Assembly: GCA_964418485.1 (NCBI GenBank)
Contig: CAYQMH010000004.1
Span: 10,972 to 74,971, forward strand
Direction of reading: 5' to 3'
DNA length: 64,000 nt
Source of the DNA: JAFGHJ01 sp964418485
Lineage (GTDB): Bacteria > Hydrothermota > UBA3072
The notes beneath the pieces were generated by a model that did not search any database, was not told where the DNA came from, and saw nothing but the letters and a program-made list of their open reading frames with translations. The translations under genes and the position numbers were made by a program. Positions 8,507 through 15,885 of the stretch are shown in pieces. The first letter of the stretch is position 1; every line of letters starts with the position of its first letter.

Positions 8507-9541
8507 ATGGATCTGCAAATTCCGGAAGATTATATTAATCATTTAAATTTAAAAGAGACAGAGGAAGCGATTAAATTAGTAAAGGATTACTTTGAAGTTG
8601 AGCTTGCAAATCAATTAAATTTACAAAGAGTTAGTGCTCCTTTATTTGTAGTTGCTGGTACCGGGATTAATGATGATCTTAACGGTGTCGAAAGACCGGT
8701 CTCTTTTGATTTGAAGAATATATCTAACGTGGAAGCGGAGATTGTTCAATCTCTTGCGAAATGGAAGAGAATGGCTCTAGCCGGATATGGATTTGCACTG
8801 GGGAGTGGATTGTACACCGATATGAATGCCGTAAGACGGGATGAGGTTTTAGATAATTTACACTCGATTTATGTGGATCAGTGGGACTGGGAAAGGGTAA
8901 TATCACGCGAAGAAAGGAATTTAGATTTTTTAAAGGATATTGTAAGAAAGATATATCAGGTTTTAAAAGAAACGGAAATGGTTGTGTATAAAAAATTTCC
9001 TGAGTTACAGCCATTTCTCCGGGATGAAATAAGTTTTGTGCACAGCGAAGAATTACAGGAAAGATATCCTGATCTTTCTCCGAGAGATAGGGAAGATGCT
9101 ATTACTAAAGAGAAGGAAGCTGTCTTTGTTATAGGTATCGGAGGAAAACTTGCAGATGGCAAAGTACATGACGGAAGAGCTCCGGATTACGACGATTGGA
9201 CTACACCTACGGGAGAGAAAACAAAAGGTTTAAATGGTGACATATTTGTTTGGAATCCGGTGTTGCAAAAGGGTTTCGAAATTTCATCTATGGGTATAAG
9301 AGTCGATAAGGAAGCCTTACTAAAACAGCTCAAGATTACAAATACAGAGGATAGAAAAGAATTGACATGGCATAAGATGCTTTTAGAGGATAGATTACCT
9401 CTTTCCATAGGGGGAGGAATCGGTCAATCCCGTCTTTGTATGTTACTTCTCCAGAAAGCACATATAGGGGAAGTTCAGTGCGGTGTGTGGCCGGATGAGA
9501 TGGTGCGTGCCTGCGAGGAAAATAATATCTTTTTGCTTTAA
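8507..9541 (+). CDS. asnA: Aspartate-ammonia ligase (asparagine synthetase A)
   Basis: A protein of 344 residues (from the ATG at 8507) of the AsnA family, class II aminoacyl-tRNA synthetase-like enzymes that make asparagine from aspartate, ammonia and ATP. Recognisable stretches include RVSAPLFV, GINDDLNGVERPV, SVYVDQWDWE-like SIYVDQWDWER, DEISFVHSEELQERYPDL, and the C-terminal GGGIGQSRLCMLLLQKAHIGE. The start at 8507 is favoured over 8486 because GGGGAGG (8495-8501) precedes it at proper spacing. The 3' end of this gene is duplicated in decayed form 1.7 kb downstream. Confidence 0.95.
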   Translation: MDLQIPEDYINHLNLKETEEAIKLVKDYFEVELANQLNLQRVSAPLFVVAGTGINDDLNGVERPVSFDLKNISNVEAEIVQSLAKWKRMALAGYGFALGSGLYTDMNAVRRDEVLDNLHSIYVDQWDWERVISREERNLDFLKDIVRKIYQVLKETEMVVYKKFPELQPFLRDEISFVHSEELQERYPDLSPRDREDAITKEKEAVFVIGIGGKLADGKVHDGRAPDYDDWTTPTGEKTKGLNGDIFVWNPVLQKGFEISSMGIRVDKEALLKQLKITNTEDRKELTWHKMLLEDRLPLSIGGGIGQSRLCMLLLQKAHIGEVQCGVWPDEMVRACEENNIFLL

Positions 9542-9552
9542 GAGAAAATTAT

Positions 9553-9663
9553 ATGGACGACAAAACTAAAGGTCAGATTGAGGCACAGATCAGTGAAGCA
9601 ATAGTAAAATTCGAAAAAGAATATATGGGTAGAGGGCCGACCTATCGTATGCCTTATCGATGA
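9553..9663 (+). pseudogene. Truncated DUF2294-like gene remnant
   Basis: An ATG-initiated frame of 36 codons that reads like the N-terminus of DUF2294 family proteins, with KGQIEAQISEAIVKFEKEY followed by MGRGP, then departs after six residues and stops. Full-length members are roughly 110-120 residues, so only the first third is left. A second short frame (9660-9719, 19 codons) overlaps its stop and encodes an acidic helix-like peptide of unknown origin; it may be what was joined on at the deletion. The assignment is from memory of the family N-terminus. Confidence 0.6.
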
Positions 9664-9734
9664 GAAGTATTATTGAAGAGCTCAATCGAATTGAAGAGTT
9701 CATAAATAAACTTACTTGAGAGGAGGTAATTAGA

Positions 9735-10973
9735 ATGTCAAAAATTTACATTATAGATGTAACGAATCGAGATGGAGTCCAGACTTCGCGGATATGTCTT
9801 TCCAAACTGCAGAAAACCATAATAAATCTTTATCTTTCTCAAGTGGGAGTTTTTCAATCTGAATTTGGTTTCCCTACAACGCACCACGAGACAAATTATC
9901 TCAATGCAAATTTAGAGTTAGCCCGTAGCGGAGTTTTTGGTAAATTGCGTTTAGGAGGCTGGATCCGAGCAATTGAGGAGGATGTAAATTTGACCTTTAA
10001 TTTGTTAACTGATGTAGAGCATTTAAATCTCTCTATTTCTACTTCCGACCAGATGATAGCACATAAATTTAAAGGTAAATTAGACCATACCGCAGTGATA
10101 AAAGAAATGGTTGATGCGGTAAAGCTAGCCAGAGAATTAGGTGCAAAATCCATAGGTGTAAACGCCGAAGATGCATCCCGCTCCAACATGGATTATCTTA
10201 TTTCTTTTGCCGTTGCAGCTAAAGAAGCAGGTGCGGATAGATTTCGTTATTGCGATACCTTAGGCTATGATACACCGTTTACAATATATAATCGGATTCA
10301 AAAAATTGCTGAGAAGATAAAAATACCTATTGAATTGCACTGCCATAATGATCTTGGAATGGTAATTGCCAATTCGTTAGCGGGTGCTATGGCAGCTAAT
10401 GATACGGGGATGGACGCCTATATCAATACCTGTATAAATGGTATGGGGGAACGCGCAGGCAATGCAGATCTGATTTCTGTAATTTTAGCGATTAAACATG
10501 GAAGCGAGATGAAAGATAAGTATATCCTGGATGAAAGAATTGACTTAAAGATAGCATGGAGAATCTGTAAATATGCTTCTTATGCATTTGGCATCCCAAT
10601 ACCTATCAATCAACCTGGTATTGGTGCCAATGCTTTTGCTCATGAATCGGGTATTCACGCTGACGGTGCGCTGAAAGACAGACGTAATTACGAACTTTAT
10701 GATTTCGAGGAACTGGGTCGTGGTGAGCCGGAAGTTATTGAGACCGGCAGACAGATTACCGTGGGAGAATACTCCGGAATAAAAGGTTTTAGAAATGTCT
10801 ATGAGAAATTAGAAATAGTTTTTAAAGATGATGCTGAAGCAACCAGAATTCTGGAATTGGCGAGGTTCGCAAATGTGCATAACCAGAAACCGCTGGTGGC
10901 GGAAGAATTAAAATTTATAGCTCAGTATCCTGAAATAGCAAAGAAAATTATGACGATGTTATCGTTGAGTTAA
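9735..10973 (+). CDS. Re-citrate synthase / homocitrate synthase family protein
   Basis: A 412-residue HMGL-like (DRE-TIM) enzyme that condenses acetyl-CoA with a 2-oxo acid. The metal-binding and catalytic signatures are visible: DVTNRDGVQTS near the N-terminus (the DRDG-like motif), HCHNDLGMV, GMGERAGNADL and ESGIHADG. The opening segment with LSKLQKT and GVFQSEFGFPTT is the form I associate with Re-citrate synthases of clostridia and Syntrophus rather than with LeuA, and it lacks the LeuA regulatory domain. Homocitrate synthase activity remains possible. GAGAGGAGG precedes the ATG. It lies between an intact asnA and an asnA fragment. Confidence 0.78.
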   Translation: MSKIYIIDVTNRDGVQTSRICLSKLQKTIINLYLSQVGVFQSEFGFPTTHHETNYLNANLELARSGVFGKLRLGGWIRAIEEDVNLTFNLLTDVEHLNLSISTSDQMIAHKFKGKLDHTAVIKEMVDAVKLARELGAKSIGVNAEDASRSNMDYLISFAVAAKEAGADRFRYCDTLGYDTPFTIYNRIQKIAEKIKIPIELHCHNDLGMVIANSLAGAMAANDTGMDAYINTCINGMGERAGNADLISVILAIKHGSEMKDKYILDERIDLKIAWRICKYASYAFGIPIPINQPGIGANAFAHESGIHADGALKDRRNYELYDFEELGRGEPEVIETGRQITVGEYSGIKGFRNVYEKLEIVFKDDAEATRILELARFANVHNQKPLVAEELKFIAQYPEIAKKIMTMLSLS

Positions 10974-11024
10974 ATCGGCGAGAAAGAAACGTAGTAAATA
11001 TTTGATTTATAAAAGAGGGGTTTT

Positions 11025-11288
11025 GAGATTTCAGCAATGGGGATAAAGGTTAATAAAGGAGCTTTACTAAAGCACCTTTAAATTACGGGTACTTAGAACA
11101 GAAAAAATTCAATATGGCATAAAATGCTTTTAGAGGGCAAATTACCTCTTTCCATAGGGGGTGGGATAGGTCAGTCCCGTCTTTGTATGCTAACCTTGCA
11201 GAAAGCACATATAGGGGAAGTTCAGTGTGGTGTCTGGCCGGATGAGATGGTGCGTGCCTGTGAGGAAAATAATATCTTTTTGCTTTAA
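11025..11288 (+). pseudogene. Decayed duplicate of the asnA 3' end
   Basis: The 88 codons are collinear with the last 88 codons of asnA and keep the frame throughout, ending in the same VRACEENNIFLL tail. Two nonsense codons interrupt it: TAA where asnA has the Lys codon of QLKIT, and TAG a few codons later where asnA has Glu. The last 50 codons are nearly identical at protein level, whereas the first 30 are much more diverged. Weak similarity extends about 10-20 bp further upstream. There is no 5' part of the gene here, so it cannot make a functional enzyme. Confidence 0.92.
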
Positions 11289-11390
11289 AATGGGACGCAG
11301 ATTAACTCAGATTCATAGGATTTTTTATTCTTTTTTGCTAAATCCTAACTGAACCACAAAGACCACAAAGATCACAAAACCCATCCACAC
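11289..11390. repeat. Intergenic repeats after the asnA fragment
   Basis: A GGACGCAGAT-type copy (11291-11318) followed by CACAAAG units at exact 9-bp spacing (11352-11378: CACAAAGAC CACAAAGAT CACAAAAC). The rest of the gap up to 11530 has no gene that I can see. Confidence 0.7.
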
Positions 11391-11534
11391 ACCAAGTTTA
11401 ATATTGTTTTCTTAACTGCTAACTGCATAAGATATACTACGATTAGAGTAAAAATTAAAAGAAATGAAGATTTTTAATGTGAGAATATTTTTGCTAGTTA
11501 AATTTAGTTTTAGCTGTATCGGAGGAAAATAATT

Positions 11535-12050
11535 ATGGAAGGGACTATAATAATTGCAATATGTGCGCTATTTGTGTCTATCTGCTCGACATGTTTGGCG
11601 GCATGGACCGCCTTTGTCCAGAGGAGGCATATGCAACTTTCGGTACTGCCGATTGCTGCAATTCCTATTGCAGATTATGAGAATAGAATTGGCGTTTTTC
11701 TTCAAAATAAAGGGCTTGGTCCTATGCGAATCATTTCACTTCGAGTAATAAATGACAAAGATGTTTCAAAAAACGCCGTTGTGTTCCATATGCCAGAACT
11801 TAATCCTGGAATTCTCTGGACGAACTTTCGCGGCAGTGTTGATGGAGCTACGTTGGAAGCTTCTGAGCGTTTCGACTTGCTTCTCCTTGAAGGCGGTCCA
11901 AAAAATTTAGCATTTGCAGAATCACGGGACCGAATAAGACGTAGCCTTTCCCAACTAGAAATTAAGGTCGAATATGAAGATATTTACGGGCGTAAAATGT
12001 ACCCTCTTGAGAAGAAACTCTCGTTTTTCGGAAGACATAAACTCAAGTAG
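11535..12050 (+). CDS. Hypothetical protein with N-terminal membrane anchor
   Basis: A 171-residue protein with a single hydrophobic segment (about residues 4-24) followed by a basic stretch (RRH) and a soluble domain of alternating strands. I do not recognise the family. A strong GGAGG lies upstream of the ATG. Base composition is somewhat more GC-rich than the flanking genes. The stop codon is followed about 17 bp later by an attC-like site, so this may be a captured gene cassette. Function is unknown. Confidence 0.7.
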   Translation: MEGTIIIAICALFVSICSTCLAAWTAFVQRRHMQLSVLPIAAIPIADYENRIGVFLQNKGLGPMRIISLRVINDKDVSKNAVVFHMPELNPGILWTNFRGSVDGATLEASERFDLLLLEGGPKNLAFAESRDRIRRSLSQLEIKVEYEDIYGRKMYPLEKKLSFFGRHKLK

Positions 12051-12066
12051 GATAAGCATAGGATAC

Positions 12067-12125
12067 CCGCTAACAAAGAAATTCAGTAGATACGAAATGC
12101 AGCAAGGTTCATTTGAATGTTAGGC
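12067..12125 (+). other. Putative attC-like site 1
   Basis: Begins with GCTAAC (12069-12074) and ends with GTTAGGC (12119-12125), which fits the GTTRRRY R' box. The ends are complementary (TAACA...TGTTA) and an inner ATTCA/TGAAT pairs, with unpaired spacer as in short attC sites. It follows the 11535-12050 gene by less than 20 bp. The left box departs from RYYYAAC at its first base. Confidence 0.5.
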
Positions 12126-12192
12126 AGGAATGATAAAATAAGCTCTTGAAATGGGAAAAGAGTTAACCGGAAATGTTGAAATTGGTTATACG

Positions 12193-12244
12193 GCTTAACG
12201 GTGATGTTTTTACGATTAATATTAGTATATAAACTATGTTAGGC
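12193..12244 (+). other. Putative attC-like site 2
   Basis: GCTTAAC (12193-12199, fitting RYYYAAC) and GTTAGGC (12238-12244, fitting GTTRRRY) are 52 bp end to end. Internal pairing is weak. The stretch between site 1 and this one (12126-12192) has no credible gene, which would be an empty or decayed cassette. Confidence 0.4.
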
Positions 12245-12266
12245 ATTCTAAGAAGTTGAACAGCAC

Positions 12267-12294
12267 TTGACACAAATTTACTATTATGTAAAAT
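12267..12294 (+). promoter_or_regulatory. Promoter of hicAB
   Basis: TTGACA (12267-12272) and TAAAAT (12289-12294) with a 16-bp spacer, 11 nt before the hicA ATG. It lies just inside the proposed cassette, after attC-like site 2, so the toxin-antitoxin pair would carry its own promoter. Confidence 0.55.
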
Positions 12295-12305
12295 AAATAT
12301 ATAAG

Positions 12306-12560
12306 ATGCCTAGGCAGGAAAAAGTATTAATAAAAATTTTACGGGGAACATCTGACACTAACGTTTCTTTTTCGGAGATATGTGGGTTGTTGAAAGCTCT
12401 TGGCTTTGGCGAACGAGTTCGAGGAAGCCATCATATTTTCACAAAGGAAGGCGTGGAAGAGATCGTAAATTTACAGCCTAAAGGAGCGAAGGCAAAACCA
12501 TATCAGGTAAAGCAGATTAGAAATATCATACTACGATATAAATTAAAACTTGGAGGATAA
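12306..12560 (+). CDS. hicA: HicA family mRNA interferase toxin
   Basis: An 84-residue HicA-like toxin with the dsRBD-like fold. The family signature G-S-H is at residues 40-42 (GSHHIF), where the conserved His is catalytic, and the protein ends with basic KPYQVKQIRN. HicA cleaves mRNA and is neutralised by HicB. The gene starts a few nucleotides after a likely promoter and abuts hicB, which begins 2 nt after the hicA stop. Toxin-antitoxin pairs are frequent stabilisers of sedentary integron cassette arrays, which fits the attC-like sites on both sides. Confidence 0.88.
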   Translation: MPRQEKVLIKILRGTSDTNVSFSEICGLLKALGFGERVRGSHHIFTKEGVEEIVNLQPKGAKAKPYQVKQIRNIILRYKLKLGG

Positions 12561-12561
12561 A

Positions 12562-12774
12562 ATGGTTAATAAATATGAAATAATCATTTATTGGAGTGAG
12601 GAAGACAAGGCTTTTATTGCCGAAGTTCCAGAGCTTTCCGGGTGTATGGCAGACGGAGAAACATATCAAGATGCTCTATCGAATGTTGAAGTTATTATAC
12701 AAGAGTGGATTGAGACTGCAAGAGAATTAGGACGACCAATTCCACAGCCTAAAGGTCGATTAGTATATGCCTAA
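12562..12774 (+). CDS. hicB: HicB family antitoxin
   Basis: A 70-residue HicB antitoxin. It has the family layout: YWSEEDKAFIAEVPELSGC, then ADGETYQDALSNVE and a closing helix and strand with GRPIPQPKGRLVYA. The ATG at 12562 is chosen over an in-frame TTG at 12550 because GGAGG (12552-12556) precedes it. No separate DNA-binding domain is visible, so autoregulation may be weak or depend on the complex. Its stop codon lies inside the left box of attC-like site 3, a placement typical of cassette genes. Confidence 0.88.
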   Translation: MVNKYEIIIYWSEEDKAFIAEVPELSGCMADGETYQDALSNVEVIIQEWIETARELGRPIPQPKGRLVYA

Positions 12775-12900
12775 CAACTATTTCCAATCGACCGAAACCG
12801 CGGTTTTTGAATTTACTCGGTTTGACTTCCTCGAAGGATTTGTTGCAACTTCAATATTCAATAGCGGAAATGTTTCAGCGATTGAAACTTGACGTTAAGC
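12769..12900 (+). other. Putative attC-like site 3
   Basis: GCCTAAC (12769-12775) fits RYYYAAC and GTTAAGC (12894-12900) fits GTTRRRY. The two 22-nt ends are complementary at most positions with a strong CAATCG/CGATTG block and a second GAAAC/GTTTC block further in, separated by one unmatched base. Length (132 bp) and imperfect palindromic fold resemble the long VCR-type attC sites of chromosomal integrons. It directly follows hicB. Confidence 0.65.
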
Positions 12901-13071
12901 AGTGGGGTAGCTAAAACAGAAAATAAAAAGGTGTGGGGTGGTGGATGTTAGTGTCTTTCGTGTATTTTTTTAACACAATTTAAAAGGGGTGGTGGTTTTA
13001 GTGTATTTAGTGTGTTTCGTGGTTAAATAAATTGTTTTTTTCTATGTATCTGTGTCCATAAAAATAAAAAA

Positions 13072-13187
13072 GCCCGGCAGCGACCTACTCTCTCACCTCC
13101 GAAGAGGCAATACCATAAGCACTGGAGAGCTTGACTTCCGTGTTCGGAATGGAAACGGGTATAACCTCTCCGTTATGGCCACCGAGC
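13072..13187 (-). rRNA. rrf: 5S ribosomal RNA
   Basis: The minus strand reads as a complete 5S rRNA of about 116 nt. It starts with GCTCGGTGGCC, contains CCCGTTTCCATTCCGAACAC (loop A/helix III region) and ends GTCGCTGCCGGGC, with complementary termini forming helix I. A T-rich stretch follows the 3' end. No 23S rRNA sequence lies upstream on the minus strand, so this copy is detached from an rRNA operon within the window. Confidence 0.95.
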
Positions 13188-13270
13188 AATGAGATAATAA
13201 TTGGTTTTTATTATTTGTCAACCCCCATTTTAAAATTAAATATCAAAAATCAAAATGTAGATTCTTCGAA

Positions 13271-13421
13271 TCTTAGTTGAATGGTTGAATTATTGAATAG
13301 TTGAATAGGAAAAAAAAGAACATCTTTGTGCCCTTTGGGGTTAATTTTTAACCATTAGCATTGGGTTTAGAGTTTTCTGTTACCATTTTCCTATTTTCCC
13401 ATTCTTCAATTTTCCTAATTT
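13271..13421 (-). repeat. Composite dispersed repeat, copy A
   Basis: About 150 bp that, read on the minus strand, matches copy B at 31869-32023 over nearly its whole length. It holds a GAAAATTG/GGGAAAATAG part, a TTAACC-CACAAAG-like part and a run of CTATTCAA-like units. It sits between the 5S rRNA gene and the 3' end of the TonB receptor gene. Confidence 0.75.
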
Positions 13422-13431
13422 GTTTTGGGGT

Positions 13432-15162
13432 TTAAAACGAATATCCCGACCAAATATTAAAGTATCTTCCCATTCCAGGATAATCTCTGTCTGTGTATGA
13501 GCTGCCGAAACTCTCAATGTATTCTGTGTCAAATAAATTCTCAACGCTGAGCCCAACCATAAAGTCATTAAATTTCTTGCTGATTCCTATATCTATTATA
13601 AAAGCAGGGTCTTCTATTTTCCATCCTCCGTATGAGAACCATTTTTTCCTTTCTCCGATCCATTTTCCAGATACTTCGACGTTTATTGGACCTTCATAAG
13701 TAATAATACCTGCGACAGAGTGTTTCGGTTGATGTTGAAGTTCTCTTTTTAATCCGTTTTCCTCATCATAACCGTCGAGATAAGAATATATCAATGAGTA
13801 CGAGATATCTTCATATTTAACTTTACCTTCTATATCGATACCGAAAACCCTGGTTTTAGAGATGTTTTGCGGAATCCAGTATTCGTCTAGTCCTATCCTG
13901 TCGTTTATTTCTTCTATATAACCGGATATTGTAATATTTTCGATTTTTATTCCTCCGCTTAAAGCAAGAGAGTATTCCGGTTTAAGTTCCTTATTGGAAA
14001 AGCCCGGATAGTAAAGATCGTACAATGTTGGGGCCTGGAATCCGGAACCAACTGACGCAAAAATCTCGAGTGGTTTAGTGATTCTACTTCCTATTGTGAA
14101 AGATGGATGGAATCCAAAACTTCCATACCAGTCTTCTCTTACTGAGATGAATGTATTTGTATTATCGGTTTCATGGAAAAGAGAAAGTGTTATCCCTGCT
14201 TTTTCTTCTTCAAATGAAAAAAATGTGGCGTAATTCGATGTATACTGGTCAATCCATACTTTGTCTTTTTCAAGGTTAACTTCCAGTGATAGCATTTTGT
14301 ATAGGAATTTTGTATTGAATTGACCTACAGCTGTTTTATATTTATCATTTTGTATAACTGTGTCTATAAATAAATATTTGAAGTCATATTTAATCCGTTC
14401 TCCGGTTAACGATGGCTCTATAAGTATGCCTAAATCACCGTATGACAAGATCTTGTTGTACGAAAGATCTACAAATTCTGTTTGCTGGTTATCGAAAAGG
14501 GATGTTGCGGTAGAGTCTCCAAATATTGGAAGGACAGTACTATCGGGCAGGGCACCCGGTACGCCAAGGTTTTTATAACTTGCGGTAAAATTAAAATCAT
14601 TCCAATTAAAAATAGCTGAATAACGTCCAAAATCCGTATTACTCCTTTGTCCTTTGCCTTTCTCGAGGTTAAGATTTCCGTTTATACCGTATTTATACAT
14701 CTGTAAGTCTGCTCCAACTGTGGTATTCGAATTTCCTTTGAAACTTATTTGATTAGTTTCTTTTCCGGTGATAAGGTTTACAATCCCGCCAATTGCATTA
14801 GAACCCTGGAATACGGATGATGAGCCTTTGACTATTTCGATTCTTTTTATCGCACTTAGTGGTATTGCGGAAAGATCGAATCCGCCTGTTTTTGGGTCGC
14901 TCACTCTGTGCCCGTTTAGCATTATAAGTGTATGTTTTGAAGTATATCCGTGTACGGCTGCTTGTGTCAAGGAACTCGGATCACCGTTTCCGTATATTTT
15001 AATTCCTGCTTCTTTTTCGAGAATTTCTCCCAGTTCGTCGATAGTCAACATATCTTCGACCTCAATTATCTCGACTTGATAGGGTAGATATTCAAACCTT
15101 TCTCCAGTTACGGTTATACCTTTTGATTCAAAGTACAGTACGCTTAGTATGATTAATAACAT
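13432..15162 (-). CDS. TonB-dependent receptor, predicted cobalamin uptake (BtuB-like)
   Basis: A 576-residue outer-membrane receptor. After a short hydrophobic N-terminus, the plug domain is clear: a TonB-box-like ITVTGERF, then LGEILEKEAGIKIYG, HGYTSKHTLIMLNG, IPLSAIKRIEIVKG, and SSVFQGSNAIGGIVNLIT. The rest is beta strands ending in an aromatic-rich tail (FNIWSGYSF), as expected for a 22-strand barrel. An AGGAGG precedes the ATG at 15162. The gene overlaps the upstream ECF S-component gene by 35 bp and both lie behind a cobalamin riboswitch, so vitamin B12 or a related corrinoid is the likely ligand. Confidence 0.88.
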   Translation of the reverse strand: MLLIILSVLYFESKGITVTGERFEYLPYQVEIIEVEDMLTIDELGEILEKEAGIKIYGNGDPSSLTQAAVHGYTSKHTLIMLNGHRVSDPKTGGFDLSAIPLSAIKRIEIVKGSSSVFQGSNAIGGIVNLITGKETNQISFKGNSNTTVGADLQMYKYGINGNLNLEKGKGQRSNTDFGRYSAIFNWNDFNFTASYKNLGVPGALPDSTVLPIFGDSTATSLFDNQQTEFVDLSYNKILSYGDLGILIEPSLTGERIKYDFKYLFIDTVIQNDKYKTAVGQFNTKFLYKMLSLEVNLEKDKVWIDQYTSNYATFFSFEEEKAGITLSLFHETDNTNTFISVREDWYGSFGFHPSFTIGSRITKPLEIFASVGSGFQAPTLYDLYYPGFSNKELKPEYSLALSGGIKIENITISGYIEEINDRIGLDEYWIPQNISKTRVFGIDIEGKVKYEDISYSLIYSYLDGYDEENGLKRELQHQPKHSVAGIITYEGPINVEVSGKWIGERKKWFSYGGWKIEDPAFIIDIGISKKFNDFMVGLSVENLFDTEYIESFGSSYTDRDYPGMGRYFNIWSGYSF

Positions 15163-15670
15163 CAAACCTCCTTTTTTGTATTTTTTGAATTGTTGGGGTT
15201 AAAACAAAACTATAAATAATTCCTTGAGTAAAGACGTGCCAGATAACAAAAGGCAGTCCCAGAATGAAGTAAGCCATAAAACTCTTCCTTGTAGGAAAAA
15301 GAATGAATCCGGATGATGTAGTTAGTATATCGGATATAAGAGTAATTAGAACTCCTAAGGGTAAGATGATATGCGCTTTATTCCATCCTTTTTTATTGCA
15401 AAATCCTCCGGAAAATCCTATTAAGGTGCCTACGAGTACCTGTGTTAGTAAAAGAGGCGGGGGAGATATACCCATGGGATTTAATAAACCGAAAATGAAA
15501 TAAGTAAGGATTCCAACCAGCGTTCCTGTACGTATTCCGAATAGTGCTCCGGATAGGAAGACAGTAGAAGAAACAAGTTCAAAATTAGGGATATACGCGA
15601 ATGCGTACCCTAAACCTAAGGCTAACGCTGTAAATATTGTTACATATGATATTTCTTTTAGTTTTTCTAT
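15128..15670 (-). CDS. ECF transporter S component, predicted cobalamin-specific
   Basis: A hydrophobic protein of about 180 residues with roughly five to six membrane segments, the size and pattern of S components of energy-coupling factor vitamin transporters. It is the first gene after a cobalamin riboswitch and precedes the TonB receptor, so B12 or precursor uptake across the inner membrane is inferred (CbrT-like role). The ATPase and EcfT partners are not in the window. The coding frame with clear membrane-protein character extends upstream of the first in-frame ATG (15475) by 65 codons, to an ATA at 15668-15670 that is preceded by GAGGGGAG at good spacing. No ATG, GTG or TTG exists in that stretch, so the start is probably non-canonical. 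Confidence 0.7.
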   Translation of the reverse strand: MEKLKEISYVTIFTALALGLGYAFAYIPNFELVSSTVFLSGALFGIRTGTLVGILTYFIFGLLNPMGISPPPLLLTQVLVGTLIGFSGGFCNKKGWNKAHIILPLGVLITLISDILTTSSGFILFPTRKSFMAYFILGLPFVIWHVFTQGIIYSFVLTPTIQKIQKRRFDVINHTKRTVL

Positions 15671-15699
15671 TTTTTCTCTCCCCTCGGAGTACTCATAAA

Positions 15700-15840
15700 T
15701 AGCAGGTCTCCTGACTTATGGCCGGCCTACTCACTGCACCTTCCCGGAATAAATCCAGTGGTAACGTTGCAGCTTTCGTTGCCAAATACAGTAGCGGGGC
15801 TGTAACGGATTCTAACCGCTTTCCCTTAACTATTCCGTTT
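15700..15840 (-). promoter_or_regulatory. Cobalamin (adenosylcobalamin-type) riboswitch
   Basis: On the minus strand the region has the conserved order of a B12 riboswitch: a GGGAA segment, GAATCCGTTACAGCCCCGC followed by TACTG, a CCACTGG segment, GGGAAGG, and the closing GTCAGGAGACCTGC (the B12 box region). It starts at the predicted transcription start of the promoter at 15842-15869 and ends about 30 nt before the ECF S-component start, where binding could mask the ribosome-binding site. It probably represses both downstream transport genes when cobalamin is abundant. Confidence 0.95.
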
Positions 15841-15841
15841 T

Positions 15842-15869
15842 ATAATACTCTATTGTTGGTAAAAGTCAA
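15842..15869 (-). promoter_or_regulatory. Promoter of the cobalamin uptake operon
   Basis: On the minus strand, TTGACT (15869-15864) and TATTAT (15847-15842) with a 16-bp spacer. The predicted start of transcription falls at about 15835, at the 5' edge of the riboswitch. Confidence 0.75.
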
Positions 15870-15885
15870 GACCATACAGCTTTGA

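Noticed and set aside
11554..11748. Alternative 64-codon frame overlapping the 11535-12050 gene
   Set aside because: It has no ribosome-binding site of its own and overlaps the better frame, which has a strong GGAGG and a membrane segment.
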